NCBI GenBank assembly: GCA_033439765.1
Contig: JAULSN010000005.1
Span: 2,495,001 to 2,559,000 of the forward strand
Source of the DNA: Lasiosphaeria ovina
Lineage: Eukaryota; Ascomycota; Sordariomycetes; Sordariales; Lasiosphaeriaceae
Direction: 5' to 3'
DNA: 64,000 nucleotides
The stretch's first letter is position 1. Each line of letters starts with the position of its first letter. Position numbers and translations under genes: made by a program. This document shows positions 1-9,725 of this stretch, piece after piece. The notes beneath the pieces are model-generated. The model did no database searches. It was not told the origin of the DNA and saw nothing but the letters and a program-made list of their open reading frames with translations.

Positions 1-1
1 G

Positions 2-1983
2 GAGAAGGCGGAAACGCTCACATCGCTCTTCGAGGAGTCCAACGGACCAGAAGACGTTGACGCGGGCGAGATCGACCTGTTCAGCGCTTGGGACTCTTGG
101 AATACCATAAGACTGGTGTGCAGCTACTCGACCCGGTTATTTGTTGGTATGTTCTCTTGCGCATCAGACCGCAGGCGTTGGCGCCCCGTCTGCAATCCGT
201 ATCCCCTTCCTCGCCCCCCTCCCGCAGTGCAGGAGACCCGTCAGCATGCTCACAGTACATAGCTGTTCGCATACCTCGGCGGTTGCCCGAGATGGAACTC
301 CAAGAGCGCTGGTTCGCAGAGCCGCTGCATTACTTGACGATTGCGCAAAAGACGTTTCAGGAAAACCGAAACGGGCACCCGTCGCTGAGCAGGCACCACC
401 AAGGACTCATCAATCACTACATGCGGCTCAAGAACGCTCCCTGGTTTATCCTTAGCGACGTTGGTCCCGCCATAGAGAGCTTGGAAGAGTCTGCGGATAA
501 GATGGTGACGGATTTCCCGACCCTAACAGAGGCCAACCAGACCCCCAAGGAGTCTCGCAAGTCTCAAATGCCAAACCTAAACGTCTTCGTGGCATACCTC
601 AGACACCTCGAGCGACAGCAGCCACCGTTCTCCATCCTGGAGACGCCGAACCTGACGAGCTTCCAGGACTGGGTTCAGTCACCCCTGCAGCCGCTGTCGG
701 ACAACCTCGAGTCGGCAACATACGAGATGTTTGAGGGAGATCCCGTCAAGTACGACCAGTACGAGCTGGCCATCACCGAGGCCATGGCGGAGTGGAAGGT
801 CCTCAAGAAGCCTTCTGCCATCGGGGCAGTAGACGCCAACGGCAACCCAGAGCTCGTCGTCGCGGTTGCCGGCGCCGGCCGAGGGCCCCTCGTTACCCGC
901 GTCCTGCGGGCTGCCAAGAAGACCGGCACGTCGATCCAGCTGTGGGCCGTCGAGAAGAACCAGAACGCCTACGTCTACCTCCTGAGACAGAACAAGCAGG
1001 TGTGGGACAACCAGGTAACCGTCGTCAAGACCGACATGCGCGGATGGGAGGGTCCGCAGCCCAAGGGGTACACGAACGTGCGGTGCAAGGTGGACATCCT
1101 CGTGACGGAGCTGCTGGGGTCCTTTGGCGACAACGAGCTGTCGCCCGAGTGCCTCGACGGCATCCAGCGGCACCTGGCCCAGCCGCACGGCATCTCCATC
1201 CCGCAGTCGTACACGGCGCACCTGAGCCCCATCTCGACGCCGCGCATCTTCGCCGAACTCAAGACACAGACCGGCGACGGCGACGCCAACGCCTTCGAGA
1301 CGCCGTGGGTGGTGCGGCTGTTCGCCATGGACTTTGTGGCGCAAAAGGTTCCCGGCCACGCGCGCTTCCAGCAGGCCTGGGAGTTTGTGCACCCGGTCGA
1401 CGTGCTGCGGGCCGACGAGTTCGCCGACGAGAACGGCGTCTCGGCCAAGTTCGCCACGGCCGGCGGCGGCAGCATCGCCGGGTCGAGCGGCACAAACGAT
1501 CACAACGCCCGCCACTGCCACCTGACGTTTGTATGCCGCACGCGCGGCGTCATCCACGGCCTGGCCGGCTTCTTCGAGTCGGTCCTGTACGCGCCCCAGG
1601 TCCCCGGCAAGCAGCCCGTCGAGATCAGCATCCTGCCCGACCAGATCGACCGCAAGAGCAAGGACATGATCTCGTGGTTTCCCATCTTCTTCCCGCTCAA
1701 GGTACGCACACTCTCATGTCTCTCTCTTTCTTTTAACCTTCAGTTGGTCTTGAGAGTTTGTTTCTACGACTAACCACCGCACTTTTGCTTTTGACAAAAA
1801 CAGACCCCGCTGGAATTCCCCCAGGATAGCGAGCTGGATGTTAGCATGTGGCGGCAGACGGACGACACCAAGGTCTGGTACGAGTGGATGGTCGAGGTGT
1901 TTGCATGGGCCGGGCCAAAAACCCGCATCAAGGTCGGGACTACGGAGCTTCACAGCAGCCGCAAGATTGCTTGTTTGATGTAA
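2..1983 (+). CDS. skb1: Protein arginine N-methyltransferase 5 (PRMT5/Skb1/Hsl7), 5' truncated by window edge
   Basis: This is a type II arginine methyltransferase that makes symmetric dimethylarginine on Sm proteins, histones and cell-cycle partners. The coding parts are 2-146, 263-1701 and 1804-1983, leaving 587 residues; the N-terminus lies left of the window. Intron 1 (147-262, GTATGT...TAG) is phase 1 and intron 2 (1702-1803) is phase 0, and the frame stays open across both. The SAM-binding loop reads GAGRGP (about 870-890). The family-specific double-glutamate loop reads TELLGSFGDNELSPECLDG (about 1105-1155), with both catalytic Glu present. The C-terminal beta-barrel and dimerisation part follow and end in a conserved W-x-E-W segment. 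The gene converges on SmF 118 bp downstream. The family call is secure; only the missing 5' end limits the model. Confidence 0.95.
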
Positions 1984-2101
1984 AAAGGGAGGGGTTCTCT
2001 CTCTTTTTTCTGGCCAGGAGTGGTAAAAAAAAAAAAGCTCGGTGGTTTCCGTGATTCCGAGGCATCATCCCTTCTCCTTCTCTCCTCCTTAAATTTCAAG
2101 C

Positions 2102-2567
2102 TCAATCCTCCATCTTGCTGTCACCGCCGCCGTCGCCCTTGTCCGCCGCAGTGATCCAGAGCACGTTATTACATCTGTTTTTCAGGCCAAGAGAGTCAGT
2201 GTTGGGCCCAGTTAAAAAGAGAGCAGTAAGCAAGTAAAAAGGGGAACCAGGTAATTGCAAGAGGAAGACGTGGTGGTGGGCTAGATTTACCGTATCAAGA
2301 CCTGCCCTAGTAGGCCCATGGGCTTCCGGCTAATAAACTCCTCCGTGTTGCTTAACTGCACGTTCATGTAGCTGTCGATGCTCTGTTTCCGTCCAAATCT
2401 CCCGTTAGCAACTTGGCTTCTGAGATTCTGGGTGAGTGTAGGAAGAAAAGAAAACATACGACCAGGCGGCCCTTGTACTCGGTCTCGTTCCACTTGAGCC
2501 GCACAATCACGTCGCGGTTCACCAGGTCCTGGAGGAACGGGCGCGGGTTTATCGGCACGAAACTCAT
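2102..2567 (-). CDS. SMX3: Small nuclear ribonucleoprotein F (Sm protein F)
   Basis: SmF is one of seven Sm proteins forming the ring on U1, U2, U4 and U5 snRNAs. Three exons on the minus strand, 2567-2460, 2382-2291 and 2174-2102, sum to 273 nt (90 aa), close to the human 86 aa. Introns are 2459-2383 (GTATGT...CAG, phase 0) and 2290-2175 (GTAAAT...CAG, phase 2). Sm motif 1 runs from the PFLQDLVNRDVIVRLKW segment through SIDSYMNVQL. Sm motif 2 reads VLIRCNNVLWI and is split by intron 2. The tail is Gly/Asp rich. Without splicing both frames stop early, so the exon joins are well constrained. It converges with the PRMT5 gene. Confidence 0.95.
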
Positions 2568-4659
2568 CGTGTCGGTGTGTGTGTGTGTGTGGATTGTAGA
2601 TTGTCTGCGACTGTCAGTTTTTTTGGATCTCGACCATGAAAGCTACTCGGCGCAACAGCAGCAGCAGCAGCAAGCAGCGAGGAAACGCACGCACGCGGTA
2701 TTCAGTTGCTACGAAGTCTCGATCGGGTCCGGGGGTGGTGGCCAACCAGGTTTGTAGTGGGTGGGTGTGTGTGGGGGGGGGGGTCGGCGGTTGGACGTGG
2801 TGCGGATTTTTCTATATTCCTTTGTTTTTTCTCCGAGAGAAAGGAAGGTGCAATTGCAGGTGCTAGCAGGCTGGGCGACTTTTAGAGATTGGCCCCGTTA
2901 AAAAGTGGGCCGACAAGGCTGAGAACTGAACTTCGGGTCTTTGCTTACCTAAACGATTTTTTGAGTGCGTACCTGAATGTTTGTTGGCGTAGTACTTTCC
3001 AAGATGCAAATGGCCTAGCATCTTACGACTCGCCGTAAAGGTTTTTCGCTGAAGAAGATAGTAGCTATTTGAATTCCTATTTTGGAATCCTAGAGGTTAT
3101 TCCTTCTCTAGAAATGCCTATCAAAGACCTTTCCTGGCCGGTTCATTTGTTATTTTCTTTTCCTTTCCAAGTTACCACGCCGACAAACATTCAGGGATAT
3201 GTTTGTCTGCAGGGGAGACGAAAACACCGTTGAATTTGCGGCACACTGTTAAGATGACCGTTTCGCCAGCTTCGCCGTTACGGCGGCGGCGTAGTCTATT
3301 TGGGAGGAACCGGGCCTCCCTCCTGTTGGCAGCTCTCGCTGCCGCAGACATTGAGCAAAAAGCATCCGAGTCGCGTCAAAATGTCCCGACGCCGCTTTAT
3401 CGTTCTTAGTAAACCTGTTAAGTTGCGCGACGATAAAGAGTGATAATGAAAAGCGGACGAGGACGATGAGTTCCTCGTAGATGATAATTTCGATAGTAAG
3501 CGGAAAGTATATCCTCGTCTATAAGAAGAGCGGGTTCGCGTATAGTAAGCGATACGGCTATAAGTACCTACCTAATCTCGTTGTGGGAATTGTGTGAATA
3601 ACGGCCTACATTCGGCTTTGTTGGCTGTGGCAACAATCACAGGTTGCACGCAAAGATCACCATATGGCCCGTGCACAACTCTTGGCCCGTGCGCCGGCCT
3701 ACGGTGCCCCTCCAAATGCGCCTCTTCCTGTCTCTGTAGTTCATGATACTTTTACATAGAACATAGCAGAATCAACACAACAACAACCACCCCTACGTGG
3801 CTAAACCAGATCCTATCGCGATAGATCACTTGAGCGATTGACTTTGTCAATCCAGCACTAGCAAACTCTACCCTAGGGCAATTCTTTTCCTGATATAATA
3901 AAGTTCAAAATCTAGATACCTTTTATAGCGAATTGCTAATGACTTTTTGTCACGAATCTCTTGACACTGGCTGTCATGCATCTTGGTGGGGCAACGCTGC
4001 CGAGGCGAGGACCTCAGATAGGATTTTGCTTGATCCTTCAAGCAAGCAATACACATTCTTTGTACTCATACACTTTGAGTAGCAATCCAGTTTGACTGTA
4101 TTACCCGTGCAATAGGAGCTTGCCCTCTATTCAGCTACACACCACCCGTACCCAACCCAGGCGCCCATGCGCCGTTGCAGACAGACGACCCACACAGTCG
4201 AAGCGGTTAGTAATACTTTTGTATGCAGGAAGGTCCTATAGACGTAATTCAAGATAAGCATACGAAATAAGATATATAATAAAATATTTTTCTTTCTTTC
4301 TGTACATTTTCCGCCCAGTTTCTCAGAGTCTATTAGCCCGTGCCAGATCCCGCTAGCATAGCCAAAGGTACCTGCCCGAGGTACCTGAACTCCGTTCTTT
4401 ATCCTCATCCATCTATGGGAGTACCAGCCCCCTAGATCATTGCTCATTTGTGGACCTGCCATCTTCTCCTAGCCCCAATATCTTTGTATCGCCAGAAGAG
4501 GTGCCCGCCCATCTCCTGCTATCGTGGGTGCACCATGGAAGGCTCGGCCTGTCCATATCTGCTTTTATAGATGAACCAGGAAGCGAGCGTGCGGGTCAAG
4601 TAAGAACTGGTAAAAAGCGCCTGCGCTCTAACCCATCACCGGGGGCTGAAAGATCCGGA
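2568..4659. other. Intergenic, repeat-degraded, no supported gene
   Basis: This stretch holds the upstream region of SmF, with a (GT)n run near 2574-2592 and a poly-G run near 2778-2787. A TA-dense block without CpA lies at about 3421-3608 and is listed separately. From 3600 to 4450 the DNA is moderately AT rich with only short, non-conserved frames. I see no convincing coding exon. Confidence 0.6.
3421..3608. repeat. RIP-like mutated relic, CpA-free and TpA-rich
   Basis: Reading the + strand through about 188 bases I find no CA dinucleotide, while TA occurs some 16 times and CG is kept. RIP in Pezizomycotina converts CpA to TpA in duplicated DNA. The block therefore looks like an old repeat copy mutated on one strand. 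No parent element can be recognised. Confidence 0.55.
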
Positions 4660-5598
4660 TTACCTAGTGTGGTTCGCCGGGGCAGCACTTGTCCCGCTAG
4701 TAGAATGAGGAGGGACGTTCTGCTTGTCCGTGGTAGTACTACCATTCGCGGTGGACCTGCTGGGAACCACGTTTGGATCTACGCTACCGAGGGGGGGCCT
4801 GGTAACCTTGCTGGGCGTCGCCGTCGTGCTAGTAGGAGTCTCGCCCGATTTGACAGGAGGGACGTCGGTTTTGATGGTGGGGCGACTGGCCTTGTCCTTG
4901 CGGTTAACAAGCAGGGCGATATGTTTCTTGCTAGCGATCATAACGAAGGGGTGCTTCTTTTTGGCCTCGTCCTCGTACTGGAAGGTAATGGTAAGATGCT
5001 TCTTATTGGGGCCGAGGTGATACCTCGTGTTATCGTCGGCCTTGAAGATGGGTATAATGTCTTTCGGAAGGCTACCCATGGCACTCGTTTTCAGGTCATT
5101 CCCGTTGACATCGCACCAGTGGAACTCCTCATCTTCGTCCAGGTAGTAATAATTCCCCGGGTATTCGGGGTGCGGAATTACCTGCTTCTGATATCCACCG
5201 CCGCCACCATTGCCGCCATTGCCGCCGGCGCCACCGCCGTTGCCATCATTATTTCCACCGGCCCCCCCGGCATTGTCAGTCGCAGTCATCCCGGCGAAGG
5301 TAGTCTGGTAGTGACTCAGCACATCTTGCAGGGTGGGCGGCGTCGTGCCCCAGTCCACGACGGTGCCTTCGACCGGCGATTCCGTACCATTTCGTTGCGT
5401 GACGAGAATACAAGTCCAATAATGGCCAGCGCTGTCGCGCCTCAAACCGATGTGGAAGGTATGTCCCGAAGCGGAGCGCGTTTCGCCATGGGTTGCACTC
5501 CACTGAAGCCCCCAATCACCGCTTATATAGGTGCCGGTCGCAGCCTGAAGATAGATTCTGAGCTGAGCCCATGCCCTGGTGTTGATTGATATGGCCAT
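4660..5598 (-). CDS. Orphan two-domain protein with Gly/Asn-rich linker
   Basis: I do not recognise this 312-aa single-exon protein. It starts at an ATG in a CCATGG context and has no signal peptide or membrane segment. Residues 1-105 look like a compact domain rich in W, T and G. A linker of Gly/Asn runs (about 110-140) follows. A second domain (about 140-235) is rich in aromatic and acidic residues and then in Lys. The tail from about 245 is Ser/Thr/Pro low complexity. A longer frame on the opposite strand (4450-5589) starts at GTG and reads as the complement of the Gly/Asn linker, so the minus strand is preferred. It sits beside repeats in the accessory island and could be lineage-specific. 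Confidence 0.55.
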   Translation of the reverse strand: MAISINTRAWAQLRIYLQAATGTYISGDWGLQWSATHGETRSASGHTFHIGLRRDSAGHYWTCILVTQRNGTESPVEGTVVDWGTTPPTLQDVLSHYQTTFAGMTATDNAGGAGGNNDGNGGGAGGNGGNGGGGGYQKQVIPHPEYPGNYYYLDEDEEFHWCDVNGNDLKTSAMGSLPKDIIPIFKADDNTRYHLGPNKKHLTITFQYEDEAKKKHPFVMIASKKHIALLVNRKDKASRPTIKTDVPPVKSGETPTSTTATPSKVTRPPLGSVDPNVVPSRSTANGSTTTDKQNVPPHSTSGTSAAPANHTR

Positions 5599-5729
5599 GG
5601 CTTACGATGTTTGAGTGTTGCAAATCTGTAGGCTCTCGGTGCCTTATGTCACAGCCTGCTAACTGAGGTCGAGCAACGAGCAGAGGTGGCGATATTGCTG
5701 TTGCTGCTGGTGCTGATGTTACTTTGTCC

Positions 5730-5730
<1 letters not shown>

Positions 5731-5807
<77 letters not shown>
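5731..5807. repeat. (GTT)n microsatellite, about 26 units
   Basis: A pure GTT array of 77 bp starts 133 bp upstream of the start codon of the minus-strand gene at 4660-5598. On that strand it reads (AAC)n and would translate as about 25 Asn in a small frame, 5719-6015. I treat that frame as accidental; the array lies in the presumptive promoter or leader. Confidence 0.9.
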
Positions 5808-6176
5808 CGGAACCAAGAGTTAAGTATTCTGGGCTTTCTGGAGCCTTCCTTATATAGAAATGAGTCTGATCTACGAACCTATACAATAAGGTGGTTTTAA
5901 CGCTTTGAGGATTGGCTGACTGCCTTGACCAGCAGTGAAGGCCTCGTACAGGGAGGAGAACCAACAACCTTTGCGGCCTAGGACGCGCCATGTCTCGAGT
6001 CAGAGAGAGGCTCATGGCCGAACCAACCTCTCATACCATAGCACCACCGCCGCCCTCAGAGACAAGCTAGACTGTTGGTGGGATCAAGGGCTCAAGCGGC
6101 TCGGCCTGGCCTAAAGCGTCTAACCAACATGAATCTGCCCCTGGGTCGGAGACTGCCGGAGACTCCAGAGACCCAT
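5808..6176. other. Intergenic spacer between (GTT)n and the 152-bp array
   Basis: I see no gene here. The last 40 bp resemble the 152-bp unit imperfectly (GGAGACTCCAGAGACC then CTCTCCACC), suggesting a degenerate edge copy of the neighbouring array. Confidence 0.5.
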
Positions 6177-6963
6177 GGTCTCTCCACCTAGGTTTCATCT
6201 CTGATGACGATGAAGAAGCCAGACTCTTGGTCTGGTCGATGGCTCAGGCGGCTGGACATGTCACAGAGCATCCTGCTGGCATGACTCTGCCTCAAAGGCC
6301 AGAGACTCAGGAGCCAACAAGTCTCGGGAGTCTCTCCACCTCGGTTTCATCTCTGATGACGAGGAAGAAGCCAGACTCTTGGTCTGGTCGATGGCCCAGG
6401 CGGCTGGACATGTCATAGAGCATCCTGCTAGCATGACTCTGCCTCAAAGGCCAGAGACTCAGGAGCCAACAAGTTTCGGGAGTCTCTCCACCGCAGTTTC
6501 ATCTCTGATGACGAGGAAGAAGCCAGACTCTTGGTCTGGTCGATGGCTCAGGCGGCTGGACATGTCACAGAGCATCCTGCTGGCATGACTCTGCCTCAAA
6601 GGCCAGAGACTCAGGAGCCAACAAGTCTCGGGAGTCTCTCCACCTCGGTTTCATCTCTGATGACGAGGAAGAAGCCAGACTCTTGGTCTGGTCGATGGCC
6701 CAGGCGGCTGGACATGTCATAGAGCATCCTGCTAGCATGACTCTGCCTCAAAGGCCAGAGACTCAGGAGCCAACAAGTTTCGGGAGTCTCTCCACCGCAG
6801 TTTCATCTCTGATGACGAGGAAGAAGCCAGACTCTTGGTCTGGTCGATGGCTCAGGCGGCTGGACATGTCACAGAGCATCCTGCTGGCATGACTCTGCCT
6901 CAAAGGCCAGAGACTCAGGAGCCAACAAGTCTCGGGAGTCTCTCCACCTCGGTTTCATCTCTG
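6177..6963. repeat. Tandem array, five 152-bp units in A-B-A-B-A order
   Basis: The motif GACTCTTGGTCTGG recurs at 6222, 6374, 6526, 6678 and 6830, exactly 152 bp apart. Units 1, 3 and 5 share one set of variants (CACAGAGCATCCTGCTGGC, CTCGGG, CCTCGG). Units 2 and 4 share another (CATAGAGCATCCTGCTAGC, TTCGGG, CCGCAG). The real period is therefore a 304-bp dimer. Since 152 is not a multiple of 3, the frame rotates at each unit, which argues against a coding repeat although each unit has a 60-70 codon frame. Confidence 0.95.
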
Positions 6964-7487
6964 CTGGCGATGCCAGAAACGAGGTCGTATGGGGCATGTC
7001 CTATCATGACTCCTCCCCACGAACAACCTCGTAACCTCGAATAGTGAGACGAGCCCGGTGGCGGCGTTGTGTCAGACTATTATGGCCGCCCGTTCTCATC
7101 CAAAAGGCACATACCTAGTAAGTGGGTAGCTCGTCAGGCTTTGGACGTCTTGGCTATTTTTAGCAAGGGGCAACAGGCGCAGCGTTCTGGGCAGCTCGAC
7201 GAAGCTGGAAGCAACGCCCCATATCGTGAGCCATAAATTGTGGTCCTTGGAAAGGCTTCGCATACGTCATCTGGGGTGCGGGATCCCATGTGAGTTCGGT
7301 GCAGTGCCCCCCGGCCCTGCCGTATGGGGAGGATTATCTAACGTCTGACGCCGCTTCCTTGTGAAGTTTCGCACCTAGGAATGCTATATTTACTCACCAG
7401 CTCAACTAGCTTACCCAGGGGGCGGCAAACCTCTGCCGGGGTTTGTTTTGTTAGCGTGGTGAATTTGCAAGGGTAGTGACGACTAGG
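6964..7487. other. Intergenic, with a diverged MITE-end-like sequence
   Basis: No gene is seen. Around 7430-7465 the sequence ACCTCTGCCGGGGTTTG resembles the inverted repeat of the adjacent MITE (ACCTCCGTCGGGGTTTG). It may be a decayed end of a related or larger element. Confidence 0.4.
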
Positions 7488-7664
7488 GTACACCTCCGTC
7501 GGGGTTTGAAAGGTTAGTGCAATACTCTCAAGCCACCACGTGACTTTTGGTGAGAACCTGCTAGAAAAGAGACTTCAAGCCCCTGTATTTCAGGCTTATA
7601 TCCCTTGTTAAGATCCCCTGCAAAAGTCACCGCACTAACCTTTCAAACCCCGACGGAGGTGTAC
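7488..7664. mobile_element. MITE with 33-bp perfect terminal inverted repeats, TA-flanked
   Basis: Bases 7488-7520 (beginning GTACACCTCCGTCGGGG) are the exact reverse complement of 7632-7664. An inner pair, GTGACTTTTG near 7550 and CAAAAGTCAC at 7621-7630, extends the hairpin. The element is about 170 bp, has no coding capacity, and the TA at both ends fits a Tc1/mariner-type TA target duplication. It needs a transposase supplied in trans. Confidence 0.85.
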
Positions 7665-7763
7665 AGTAGTAGCCAGGGTCACAACTACACACATGTAATT
7701 TTGGAAGTCAGGTTACTCTTCTAGCAATTTCTACGCAAAAATACCTCTGGTTCAAAATCCACA

Positions 7764-7922
7764 ATGGCCACGCAGCAAAGTCTGGACCCTTTAGCCCTGA
7801 AAGACCTCCTCTATAGAGCTTGGGAGGCAGTTTCAGAAGACTGGCTTCGGCAACTGGCCCTTGGAATCCTCCGGAGGTTGGATCTTTGCATCGAGGCGGG
7901 AGATGCTACAATTAATCACTAA
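7764..7922 (+). pseudogene. Tc1/mariner (DDE) transposase C-terminal remnant
   Basis: A 52-codon frame ends in a pattern typical of the extreme C-terminus of Tc1-type transposases. An aromatic AW-E-A(V/I) segment is followed by L-x2-L, then RRLDLCIEAGDATINH, where active copies have an R-R-x-x-A-V-I-x-A-x-G-x-x-T-x-Y ending. The catalytic DDE core is absent upstream. It lies 100 bp from the MITE, but I cannot show they belonged to one element. The match is by pattern only. Confidence 0.45.
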
Positions 7923-8166
7923 ATTCTGGCTTCTGGCTACTAGTTTTTCTATATTTATTGTAGAATGTGGGATTAATTTTCTTTGGTAAGCGGCTTGGTA
8001 TGCACCACACTGTCCCAGGGCTCTAATCTTTAGCTCGGTAATCCAAAAGCAGTTGGTAGTACTTTGTAATTACATCTGTGCGCGACCAGGGGAATCCCCG
8101 GTCGGTACCTGTACCCGGGGGGGCAAAACTTTTGCTCCATACAGAGTACCACAGTACGTTCTGGCG

Positions 8167-8173
8167 TATATAA
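8167..8173 (+). promoter_or_regulatory. TATA-like box upstream of the kinase-like gene
   Basis: TATATAA lies 115 bp before the proposed start codon at 8288 and is followed by a C/T-rich leader, as in many fungal promoters. Confidence 0.45.
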
Positions 8174-8287
8174 CCCCGCTCTGGCTCACCTTTTCTCCCT
8201 GCCTTTAATCTTTCCAGACAATCAAGGCACCATTTGCAATCCTCTTTCACTCGCGTCCACATATTTTTCAAGCCCAAGGAACACAAG

Positions 8288-9341
8288 ATGTAAGTTGGGA
8301 CGTGACAACCACCCGCCCTACCACCGCACAGGATACCTCGCTGACCAGCCTATTCATGCGTGGCACAGGCCTCCAGTATTCACCTCCAACCCTTACCGCA
8401 AGGACAGTATCTTGCACGTAAAAGTTACCAGGACGACTGCGTACGCACCTGCTGGCGTAGCAGTGGGCTGGGTGTCTGTGAAGGTTGAGGAGGCCTTCCC
8501 CGTCACCATGTCCCCCGCTATGCGTGTCCAGATTTTAGACTCGAGCGGGCATGAGACGGGTAAGTACGCAGTCCTCAAGGTGTTTGACCGCCGCTTCGGG
8601 CCACAATTCCGGAAACGCAACAACACACCGGTTCCCCACACGTTGCAGGACGAGAACAAGTTTGTGCAGTTTGTCACCAGCGGGAGGTCGATATCTCTGC
8701 TGAGACGAATTGAAGAGGCTCGCAACACCGAAGACTACTTCTACACAGCCCAGGATTTCTACGATGAAGCTTCCAAAGAAGACAGGGGTTCAGTCTTCGA
8801 ACTCGCCCTCCACGAAGAAGAATACCGATGGTTCCGGACCGAGACCCGGGCCTATGACAAACTGTTGGCTCTCCAGGGCATACACGTGCCCCGCATGTAT
8901 GCCCACGCACAAATTTCCATCAACTCAAGCTCGGTCAACAATGCCGAGTTCCAGGCCCCAGCCATCCTGATCGAGTATATCCCTGCCATCTCCTGCGACC
9001 GTCTGAAAAGCACGAGCACAACAGGAGTGAGCGTTCAGTTCTTGATTGGGGTCGGTCAGAATGCAATTGATGCCGCATTCGAGATCAGTAAATGTGGTGT
9101 CATTATGGGCGACGGCGGGACGCATAATGCGCTTTGCAGATTACCCGATAACCAGATTTTCTATATTGACTTCGCCACCGCCTACTTCATCGATTCCTAC
9201 CCTGACAATGAGACCTACTGGAACACTGCATGGAGCAAAAACATAAATGCTGTCGCTTCGGTTTTGGATACGGTGGCAAAGAGGAATTTTAAACAACACA
9301 TCAAAGGCTATTTTAGGTATCCGACCCTTGCTTCGGCCTAG
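8288..9341 (+). CDS. Fungal protein-kinase-like protein with atypical catalytic loop
   Basis: I propose that the start codon is split. AT at 8288-8289 is followed by intron 8290-8368 (GTAAGT donor, CTGAC branch near 8340, CAG acceptor), and exon 2 at 8369 supplies the G, giving 324 aa beginning MPPVFTSNPYRK. The unspliced frame has no ATG until 8508, so a shorter 277-aa start there is the alternative. The kinase-like fold shows a VAIK-like Lys (YAVLKVF, about residue 71), a helix-C-like Glu (about 159) and a hinge-like ILIEYIP. The catalytic-loop equivalent reads GDGGTHN (about 248-254) and the metal-binding motif IDFATA (about 267). There is no classical HRD or DFG. Similar orphan kinase-like proteins are frequent in plant-associated ascomycetes. 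The substrate is unknown. Confidence 0.7.
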
Positions 9342-9725
9342 CTAAACCAGCTGACGGGAGTCACACCCCTTCTCCTTTTTTTTTCCACTCCTCTTTTCTC
9401 TTTTCTAGATCTAACACGTCGAGGACAACTAATACAATGTATTGGCACAATCTTTATAGAGGAAAATTATATAACTTTACTATATATTATCACGGTCCTA
9501 GACAGACGCACGGTAGGGGAAGAACAGTAGGGCGGTGTCACGTTTTAGACTACGGGTGGAGGCAGAATATTTAGGCTGCTGTGAGGAGTGGGTGAGGCTC
9601 AGGTAGTAAGACTGGTAGTTAGAGATCTCGATAATAGGTAGTGATGAATTGGCACTCTAATCTCTGTCCCCCCTCTTCTTTCTCTCGCCCTTCCGCTCCC
9701 CCAACCCCCACCCGCAACCGTGCCA
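9342..9725. other. AT-rich intergenic
   Basis: This holds the poly-T/pyrimidine 3' flank of the kinase-like gene and an AT-rich stretch at about 9420-9500. It ends in a pyrimidine tract and CCAG (about 9665-9725) that looks like the splice acceptor preceding the NACHT exon. I find no upstream exon for that gene. Confidence 0.5.

Noticed and set aside
679..1557. 292-codon minus-strand frame across PRMT5
   Set aside because: Mirror frame of GC-rich coding DNA; the + strand encodes unmistakable PRMT5 motifs.
4450..5589. 379-codon plus-strand frame opposite the orphan gene
   Set aside because: Starts at GTG, and its Ala/Ile-rich part is the complement of a Gly/Asn linker; the minus frame has ATG with good context and protein-like composition.
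6227..7044. Series of 63-69 codon frames in the tandem array
   Set aside because: The frame changes with every 152-bp unit, so they are not one repeat protein.
7489..7663. Inverted repeats as a CRISPR or transcription terminator
   Set aside because: A eukaryotic context with long perfect ends and TA flanks fits a MITE.
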